Origin: CAZNMF01 sp964573795
GTDB lineage: Bacteria > Acidobacteriota > Vicinamibacteria > Vicinamibacterales > SCN-69-37
DNA: 12,081 nucleotides
Assembly: GCA_964573795.1 (NCBI GenBank)
Contig: CAZNMF010000248.1
Coordinates: forward strand, 1 to 12,081
Reading direction: 5' to 3'
The notes beneath the pieces are model-generated. The model saw only the letters and a list, made by a program, of their open reading frames with translations, did not search any database and was not told the origin of the DNA. Position numbers and translations under genes: made by a program. Below are positions 7,962-12,081 of this stretch, in pieces (position 1 is the stretch's first letter; the number at the start of each line of letters is the position of its first letter).

Positions 7962-8581
7962 GAGCCATCGTCGCGCCGGCCCCGGCACGACGCAAACGTC
8001 CCGCAATAGCGGCCGGCGATGGCCTCGGCCAGCTCCGGCCGGCGCTCGGCCATCGGCACGCCCGTCGAGCGCCATCGGCGCTTGAGCGCGTCGGCCTCGG
8101 CGAACCACGCGTCCAGCTCGTCGTTCGACGGCAGCACGTCCTCGATCCCCTCGCGCAGCAGCCCGGCCAGGGCCGGCGCACGGCCGCTCGTCGAGATCGC
8201 GATCGTCGCGCTGCCGCGGCGGACCACGCCGCCGAGATAGGCGCTCGCGTTCGGCGGATCGTCGACCGCGTTGACCAGCAGCCGGCGCGACTCCGCGGCC
8301 CGCGCCACGGCGGCGTTGACCTCGGGGGTCGCCGCGGCGACGACGAGCCAGGCCTCGTCGAGATCCGACTCCTGGAATGGCCGCTCGATCAGCTCGACGC
8401 CCAGCTCGACGCCCGCCTGCCGCATCGTCACGCACATCGCCGGCGCCACGACCGTGACACGCGCGCCGGTCGGGCGCAGCGTGTCGAGCTTGCTCGCCGC
8501 CACCGTCCCGCCGCCGACGATCAGCACGCGTCGGCCGGACAGCTTGACGAAAATCGGCAGCAACGCGGCGTCAGCGCTCAC
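7958..8581 (-). CDS. sirC: Precorrin-2 dehydrogenase / possible sirohydrochlorin ferrochelatase (CysG N-domain, Met8 type)
   Basis: A 207-residue protein matching the N-terminal half of CysG and yeast Met8. The NAD-binding Rossmann strand and loop are visible (LIVGGGTVAASKL, 20-32). The segment NAVDDPPNAS (104-113) holds Asp107/Asp108 in the place of the catalytic Asp of the family. GSATIAISTSGRAPALAGLL (123-142) is also typical. It oxidises precorrin-2 to sirohydrochlorin. No separate ferrochelatase is seen in the operon, so it may also insert iron, as CysG and Met8 do (inference). The GTG at 8581 is the only start giving the full domain, but no good Shine-Dalgarno site precedes it; TTG at residue 7 is an alternative. 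It is first in the minus operon and overlaps cobA by four bases. Confidence 0.9.
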   Translation of the reverse strand: MSADAALLPIFVKLSGRRVLIVGGGTVAASKLDTLRPTGARVTVVAPAMCVTMRQAGVELGVELIERPFQESDLDEAWLVVAAATPEVNAAVARAAESRRLLVNAVDDPPNASAYLGGVVRRGSATIAISTSGRAPALAGLLREGIEDVLPSNDELDAWFAEADALKRRWRSTGVPMAERRPELAEAIAGRYCGTFASCRGRRDDGS

Positions 8582-8602
8582 GGCAGTCCGGGTCCAGCCC
8601 CC

Positions 8603-8643
8603 AAAAAGACGAAGCCCGCGAACCGGATGCCGATTCGCGGGCT
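8603..8643 (-). terminator. Terminator-like hairpin in the leader of the siroheme operon
   Basis: On the minus strand AGCCCGCGAA (8643-8634) pairs perfectly with TTCGCGGGCT (8622-8613), loop 11 bases, followed by TCGTC and then TTTTT (8607-8603). The five-base gap before the U run makes it weaker than a textbook terminator. It ends about 20 bases before the sirC GTG. It could attenuate the operon or end a short upstream transcript. Confidence 0.5.
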
Positions 8644-8754
8644 GCAGAACACACGCTCGACCTGACCTTCAGGCCACTCCTGCAACTCGACCGGCACGCC
8701 AGGGGGCGCCAGGACAGGAGCAACAACATGCAGTCGGACGAGACACTGATCGTG

Positions 8755-8783
8755 AAGGTAACACGCGGTCGGATAGGCGTCAA
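8755..8783 (-). promoter_or_regulatory. Possible sigma70-type promoter for the siroheme operon
   Basis: Minus strand TTGACG (8783-8778) and TACCTT (8760-8755) are separated by 17 bases. The -35 box matches 5 of 6 consensus bases, the -10 only 3 of 6. Transcription would start near 8748, giving a leader of about 165 bases that contains the terminator-like hairpin. The call is weak. Confidence 0.3.
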
Positions 8784-8785
8784 AC

Positions 8786-8944
8786 GGGCTGCGGGCTACG
8801 GGCTGCGGGCTACGGTGGGACGAGGGACGAAGGGACCAGGGGACCAGGGGACGAAGGGGGGGCAGATAGAGAGATGGGAGGCAGATAGCGAGACAACGAG
8901 ATGCAAGATAGTGCGATAGTGCGCTAACGAGATAGCGCGATAGT
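8786..8944. repeat. Low-complexity, short tandem repeat tract in the divergent intergenic region
   Basis: Successive blocks of different simple repeats: GGGCTGCGGGCTAC twice in tandem (8786-8799, 8800-8813); GGGACCAG/GGGACGAA-type units around 8821-8860; then GATAG/GAGATAG units such as GATAGTGC twice near 8907-8922. Open frames across it are periodic and unlike proteins. The rest of the 8582-9152 gap holds the hairpins, promoters and leader listed separately, and I see no convincing gene in it. Confidence 0.7.
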
Positions 8945-8973
8945 TTGACTCTCCGTCCTCCCTGCGGTATCAA
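8945..8973 (+). promoter_or_regulatory. Sigma70-like promoter of the cysM-mec/cysDN unit
   Basis: TTGACT (8945-8950; 5 of 6 -35 bases) and TATCAA (8968-8973; 4 of 6 -10 bases) are separated by exactly 17 bases. Transcription should begin near 8980, leaving about 170 bases of leader before the ATG at 9153. The low-complexity tract ends at the -35 box. Confidence 0.55.
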
Positions 8974-8979
8974 TGATCA

Positions 8980-9110
8980 ATGCGTTCGTTCGCGTGTCGG
9001 TGCGCCGGGTGTCTCTGTTGTCGACCCATGATGGGCCTGACCCCGATGGCGCGCGCGACCGGAATGGCATAGTCGAGATCGGTCGCCAGAACGACGGCGC
9101 CACCTGTTCA
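8980..9110 (+). ncRNA. Structured 5' leader of cysM-mec, candidate riboswitch or attenuator
   Basis: Between promoter and terminator the RNA can fold as a closed domain. P1 pairs GGTGCGCCG (8999-9007) with CGGCGC-C-ACC (9095-9104, one bulged C). A P2 hairpin lies around 9020-9041 (CCCA/TGGG core). P3 pairs GCGACCG (9055-9061) with CGGTCGC (9080-9086) around an 18-base loop. GGGCCTGA (9033-9040) is exactly complementary to TCAGGCCC (9108-9115), which includes the first bases of the terminator stem, so the two pairings exclude each other. I do not recognise a SAM, T-box or cobalamin consensus. Folding was done by eye. Confidence 0.45.
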
Positions 9111-9143
9111 GGCCCGGACCCACGGTCCGGGCCTTTTTGTTTT
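9111..9143 (+). terminator. Intrinsic terminator in the cysM-mec leader
   Basis: GGCCCGGACC (9111-9120), loop CAC, GGTCCGGGCC (9124-9133), then TTTTTGTTTT (9134-9143). The ten-base stem is perfect and GC-rich and the U tract is immediate. It ends 9 bases before the ATG of the next gene, with the ribosome site GAGGA (9145-9149) directly after it. A strong terminator in this place implies attenuation of the gene behind it, or the end of a small leader RNA. Confidence 0.85.
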
Positions 9144-9152
9144 CGAGGACGC

Positions 9153-10526
9153 ATGTCCCAGCTCGCTGCGGAATCACGCCGGACCCAGGCGACGTCGCTC
9201 ACCGATCTGATCGGCAACACGCCCCTGCTCCGCCTGCCGCGTTTCGAGCCCACGCCGGGCGTCGAGATCTACGCCAAGCTGGAGATGCAGAACCCCGGCG
9301 GCTCGGTCAAGGACCGCGCCGCCCTGGCGATGGTGCTCGACGGCGAAAGGACCGGCCAGCTCGGCAAGGGCAAGATCCTGCTCGACGCCACGTCCGGCAA
9401 TACCGGCATCGCCTACGCCATGCTCGGCGCGGCGCGGGGCCATCGCGTGCGGCTCTGCGTCCCGGCCAACGTCACGCCCGAGCGCAAGCACCTGCTGCGC
9501 ATCTACGGCGCCGATCTCGTCCTGACCGATCCGATGGAGGGCAGCGACGGCGCCATTCGCCAGGTTCGCGCGATCTACGAGCGCGACCCGCAGCGGTACT
9601 TCTATCCCGATCAGTACAGCAACCCGGCCAACTGGCGCGCGCATTTCGAGACGACAGGACGCGAGATCGTCGAGCAGACCGGCGGGCGCATCACGCATTT
9701 CGTCGCGGGCCTCGGCACGAGCGGCACGTTCACTGGGACGGGGCGCCGGCTGAAGCAGGACGTGCCGGGCGTCACGCTCGTGTCGGTGCAGCCGGACTCG
9801 CCGCTCCACGGTCTCGAAGGCCTGAAGCACATGGCCTCGGCGATCGTGCCGTCGATTTACGACGCGTCGCTCGCCGACATCGACCTGCACGTCGCGACCG
9901 ACGAAGCGCACGAGCTGACGCGGCGTCTCGCCCACGAGGCCGGCCTGTTCGTCGGCCCGTCGAGCGGCGCGGCCCTCGTGGCCGCGCGTCACATCGCCGC
10001 CACGCTCACCACGGGCGTCATCGTCGTCATCTTCCCCGACGGCGGCGATCGCTATCTGTCGGATGCGCTGTGGGACGTAAAGGACCAGGACACCGTGACG
10101 ACGACCGAGAACGGCCCGCTGCACCTCGCGATCGACGACGCGACGATGACGTCGATTCGGCGGCATGCGGCGCGGATCTATCCGGACGAGTGCTGCGGCG
10201 CGCTGCTGGGCCCGCGTCAGGGCGAAGTCGCCGAAGCGTATGCGCTCGACAACACGTTCCCGGACGGCCGGCGGCGGCGTTTTCTCGTCGGACCGGATGA
10301 ATATCGCCGCGCGGAAGCGCGCGCGACGGAGACCGGGCTCACGCTGCTCGGCTTCTATCACTCGCACCCGGATCATCCGGCCGAGCCGTCGCAGTTCGAC
10401 CTCGATCATGCGTGGCCGAACATGAGCTATCTGATCATTTCCGTGCGCCAGGGCCAGCCGAAGGAGGCGCGCTCGTGGCGCCTCAAGGCGGACCGCTCGG
10501 CCTACGACGAGGAATTTGTGTGCTAG
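9153..10526 (+). CDS. cysM: Cysteine synthase fused to a JAMM/Mec-type metalloprotease domain
   Basis: A 457-residue fusion. Residues 15-310 are a PLP-dependent cysteine synthase: Lys53 in GGSVKDR is the PLP lysine, TSGNT (80-84) the substrate loop, GTSGT (188-192) the phosphate-binding loop. Residues about 323-457 are a Mov34/JAMM domain with the zinc set Glu346, His403, His405, Ser413 and Asp416 (HSHPDHPAEPSQFD). In Mycobacterium, Mec and CysM are separate proteins of the CysO pathway: CysO thiocarboxylate gives its sulfur to a PLP-bound acceptor and Mec cleaves cysteine off the carrier. The fusion implies both steps act together here (inference); no carrier gene is visible. Lys225 sits where I align Arg220 of mycobacterial CysM, which recognises O-phosphoserine. 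ATG 9153 has GAGGA just upstream. The frame stays open back to 8973 only because it reads through the terminator. Confidence 0.93.
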   Translation: MSQLAAESRRTQATSLTDLIGNTPLLRLPRFEPTPGVEIYAKLEMQNPGGSVKDRAALAMVLDGERTGQLGKGKILLDATSGNTGIAYAMLGAARGHRVRLCVPANVTPERKHLLRIYGADLVLTDPMEGSDGAIRQVRAIYERDPQRYFYPDQYSNPANWRAHFETTGREIVEQTGGRITHFVAGLGTSGTFTGTGRRLKQDVPGVTLVSVQPDSPLHGLEGLKHMASAIVPSIYDASLADIDLHVATDEAHELTRRLAHEAGLFVGPSSGAALVAARHIAATLTTGVIVVIFPDGGDRYLSDALWDVKDQDTVTTTENGPLHLAIDDATMTSIRRHAARIYPDECCGALLGPRQGEVAEAYALDNTFPDGRRRRFLVGPDEYRRAEARATETGLTLLGFYHSHPDHPAEPSQFDLDHAWPNMSYLIISVRQGQPKEARSWRLKADRSAYDEEFVC

Positions 10527-10532
10527 CAGGCT

Positions 10533-10593
10533 GCGGCCCGCGTGGCCGCCCGGCCGGAGACCGAATGTAGGGGCGGCCCCCCGTGGCCGCCCG
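10533..10593. repeat. Two related GC-rich hairpins between cysM-mec and cysD
   Basis: CGTGGCCGCCCG occurs at 10541-10552 and again at 10582-10593. Each copy forms the 3' arm of a hairpin: GCGGCC (10533-10538) with GGCCGC (10544-10549), and GGGCGGCC (10571-10578) with GGCCGCCC (10585-10592). The second, preceded by TGTAGG, resembles dispersed intergenic palindromes of the GTAGGGGCGG...CCGCCC kind that I recall from GC-rich genomes. No U tract follows, so read-through into cysD is expected. Confidence 0.6.
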
Positions 10594-10606
10594 CCAGCAA
10601 GTAACT

Positions 10607-11560
10607 ATGTCTACCACTGACACGTTGACGAGAGACGCCGCGGAGCTCACGACGAGCGCCCCGCGTCTCGATCACCTCCGGGCCCTCGAAGCCGAAAGCA
10701 TCGCGATCATGCGCGAGGTCGTCGCCGAGTTCGAGCGGCCCGTCATGCTGTACTCGATCGGCAAGGACTCGTCGTGCCTGCTGCGCCTGGCGCAGAAGGC
10801 GTTCCATCCGGGCCCGATTCCGTTCCCGCTGCTGCACGTCGACACGACGTACAAGTTCCGCGAGATGATCGAGTTCCGCGATCGCTACACGAAAGAGATC
10901 GGCGCGCAGCTCATCGTCCACACGAACACCGAGGCGATTGCGGCCGGCACGCAGCCGTTCGCCGTCGGCACGCAGCGCTGCTGCGGCCTGCTCAAGACGC
11001 GCGCGCTGCTCGACGCGCTCGAGGCCGGCAAGTACGACGCGGCGTTCGGCGGCGCGCGGCGCGACGAAGAGCGCTCGCGCGCGAAGGAGCGCGTGTTCTC
11101 GCTGCGCGACGAGAAAGGCCAGTGGGATCCGAAGCGGCAGCGGCCCGAGCTGTGGCACCTGCTCAACGGCCGCGTCCGGCAAGGCGAGAGCATCCGCGTG
11201 TTCCCGCTCTCGAACTGGACGGAAATCGACGTCTGGCAGTACATCCACGAGGAGAAGATCCCCGTCGTCCCGATGTACTTCGCCAAGGAGCGCGAGGTCC
11301 TCGTCCGCGGCTCGTCGCTGATCCCCGTCGAGCAGCCGTTCGTGCCGCTGCTGCCCGGCGAGAAGCTGCAGAAGGTGATGTGCCGCATGCGCTCGCTCGG
11401 TTGCTCGCCGTGCACGGGCGCGATTCGCTCGACGGCGACGACGGTGCCGGAGATCATCCAGGAGCTGGTCGGCGTGCGGCAGTCCGAGCGCCAGTTGCGC
11501 GCGATCGATCACGACCAGGACGGATCGATGGAGATCAAGAAGCGCGAGGGCTACTTCTGA
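10607..11560 (+). CDS. cysD: Sulfate adenylyltransferase subunit 2 (ATP sulfurylase, small subunit)
   Basis: A 317-residue PP-loop enzyme that, with CysN, makes adenosine 5'-phosphosulfate from sulfate and ATP. Visible signatures: PP-loop SIGKDS (50-55), LLHVDTTYKFREM (76-88), GGARRDEERSRAKERVFS (148-165), LSNWTEIDVW (201-210), the Cys-containing LGCSPCTGAIRS segment (264-275) and the family C-terminus RAIDHDQDGSMEIKKREGYF (298-317). Length is close to that of E. coli CysD. The ATG at 10607 was chosen because it is nearest to the usual N-terminus; the in-frame GTG at 10583 lies inside the upstream hairpin. No clear Shine-Dalgarno site precedes either. The stop overlaps the cysN start (TGATG, 11558-11562), as expected for two subunits of one complex. 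Confidence 0.96.
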   Translation: MSTTDTLTRDAAELTTSAPRLDHLRALEAESIAIMREVVAEFERPVMLYSIGKDSSCLLRLAQKAFHPGPIPFPLLHVDTTYKFREMIEFRDRYTKEIGAQLIVHTNTEAIAAGTQPFAVGTQRCCGLLKTRALLDALEAGKYDAAFGGARRDEERSRAKERVFSLRDEKGQWDPKRQRPELWHLLNGRVRQGESIRVFPLSNWTEIDVWQYIHEEKIPVVPMYFAKEREVLVRGSSLIPVEQPFVPLLPGEKLQKVMCRMRSLGCSPCTGAIRSTATTVPEIIQELVGVRQSERQLRAIDHDQDGSMEIKKREGYF

Positions 11561-12081
11561 TGGCCGCCGCTTCCACGCTCCTTCGCATCTGCACCGCCGG
11601 CAGCGTCGACGACGGCAAGAGCACGCTGATTGGGCGGCTCCTGTACGACTCGCAGTCGGTCTATGAGGATCAGCTCGCGTCGGTCGAGAAGGCGTCGAAG
11701 AACCGGACGGCCGGGCCGATCGACTTCTCGCTGTTCACCGACGGCCTGCGCGCCGAGCGCGAGCAGGGCATCACGATCGACGTCGCGTACCGCTACTTCG
11801 CGACGAGCCGGCGCAAGTTCATCCTGGCCGACACGCCGGGCCACGAGCAGTACACACGCAACATGGCGACGGGCGCGTCGACGGCCGACGTCGCGATCCT
11901 GCTCGTCGACGCGCGGCACGGCATCCTCGATCAGTCGCGCCGCCACGCGCGCATCGCGCGCCTGCTCGGCATCAAGGACTTCGTCGTCGCCGTGAACAAG
12001 ATGGACCTGGTCGACTTCGACCGCGACGTCTTCGAAGGCATCGCGTCGGAGTTCTCGACGCTGCTCGCGGGCACGTCGGTC
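11560..12081 (+). CDS. cysN: Sulfate adenylyltransferase subunit 1 (GTPase), 5' part only
   Basis: The first 174 residues of CysN, cut by the window edge. GTP hydrolysis by this EF-Tu-like subunit drives APS formation on CysD. GTPase motifs are complete in the visible part: G1 GSVDDGKS (14-21), G2 around Thr72 in GITID, G3 DTPGH (91-95) and G4 NKMD (146-149). FSLFTDGLRAEREQGITIDV (56-75) is typical of CysN/CysNC. The ATG at 11560 shares its A with the cysD stop, so translation is coupled. Whether an APS kinase (CysC) domain follows cannot be seen. Confidence 0.95.
   Translation, partial: MAAASTLLRICTAGSVDDGKSTLIGRLLYDSQSVYEDQLASVEKASKNRTAGPIDFSLFTDGLRAEREQGITIDVAYRYFATSRRKFILADTPGHEQYTRNMATGASTADVAILLVDARHGILDQSRRHARIARLLGIKDFVVAVNKMDLVDFDRDVFEGIASEFSTLLAGTSV

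Noticed and set aside
8728..8919. Small plus-strand frame (MQSDETLIVKV...) with an AGGAG-like site upstream
   Set aside because: Only about the first 20 codons look protein-like. The rest is encoded by the simple-repeat tract, and there is no family match. It could be a gene remnant but cannot be supported.
8578..8973. Minus-strand 131-codon frame upstream of sirC
   Set aside because: It runs through the low-complexity repeats and the hairpin, and its periodic Ser/Leu/Pro composition reflects the repeats.
8980..9145. Known SAM-I, SAM-II, T-box or cobalamin riboswitch before cysM-mec
   Set aside because: I looked for the SAM-I core (GATGAAACCCGGCAACC type) and the T-box core (GGGTGGNACCGCG type) and found neither. 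GGAATGGCAT resembles part of SAM-I only in reverse complement, without the other core elements.
8973..9152. 60-codon N-terminal extension of the cysteine synthase
   Set aside because: It would translate through the intrinsic terminator hairpin and part of the leader. ATG 9153 has its own ribosome site and gives a normal enzyme start.
1..12081. CRISPR arrays, tRNA or rRNA genes, insertion sequences, phage genes
   Set aside because: No direct-repeat/spacer pattern, no cloverleaf or rRNA-like segments and no transposase or integrase frames were seen on either strand.

Overview
The window is GC-rich bacterial DNA with tightly packed genes, many 4-base stop/start overlaps and a few AT-richer or low-complexity intergenic patches. 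Gene content and the style of the intergenic repeats would fit a soil-type Acidobacteriota (Vicinamibacteria-like) genome. That assignment is an inference: there is no rRNA or other marker gene here.

Layout. (1) Bases 1-5162, plus strand: the last codons of an unidentified gene overlap a 1703-residue sensor-like protein. That protein has two receiver-like domains, a PAS domain, about 950 residues of coiled coil, a second PAS domain and a histidine-kinase-like C-terminus that has lost its catalytic residues. (2) Bases 5163-5316: a structured gap with long inverted repeats between convergent genes. (3) Bases 5317-8581, minus strand: a three-gene siroheme/sulfite-reduction operon in the order sirC-like precorrin-2 dehydrogenase, cobA (SUMT), sulfite reductase. 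The genes are joined by ATGA overlaps or a short gap. (4) Bases 8582-9152: a divergent control region without a convincing gene. It holds a terminator-like hairpin facing sirC, a low-complexity repeat tract, a sigma70-like promoter, a foldable leader and a very clear intrinsic terminator just in front of the next gene. (5) Bases 9153-12081, plus strand: a cysteine synthase fused to a JAMM/Mec metalloprotease domain, then cysD and the first 174 codons of cysN, which runs off the window.

How the genes work together. CysD and CysN activate sulfate to APS. The minus-strand operon makes siroheme (CobA and SirC) and the siroheme enzyme that reduces sulfite to sulfide. The CysM-Mec fusion puts sulfide into cysteine, probably through a ThiS/CysO-like sulfur-carrier protein. 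The APS/PAPS reductase step (CysH) and the carrier protein are not in the window. Both divergent units appear to have a terminator hairpin between promoter and first gene, so attenuation control of sulfur assimilation is the main regulatory hypothesis.

Most notable: the giant pseudokinase with a Trp-marked 25-residue coiled-coil repeat, the CysM-Mec fusion, and the cysM leader, where an 8-base antiterminator candidate can compete with the terminator.
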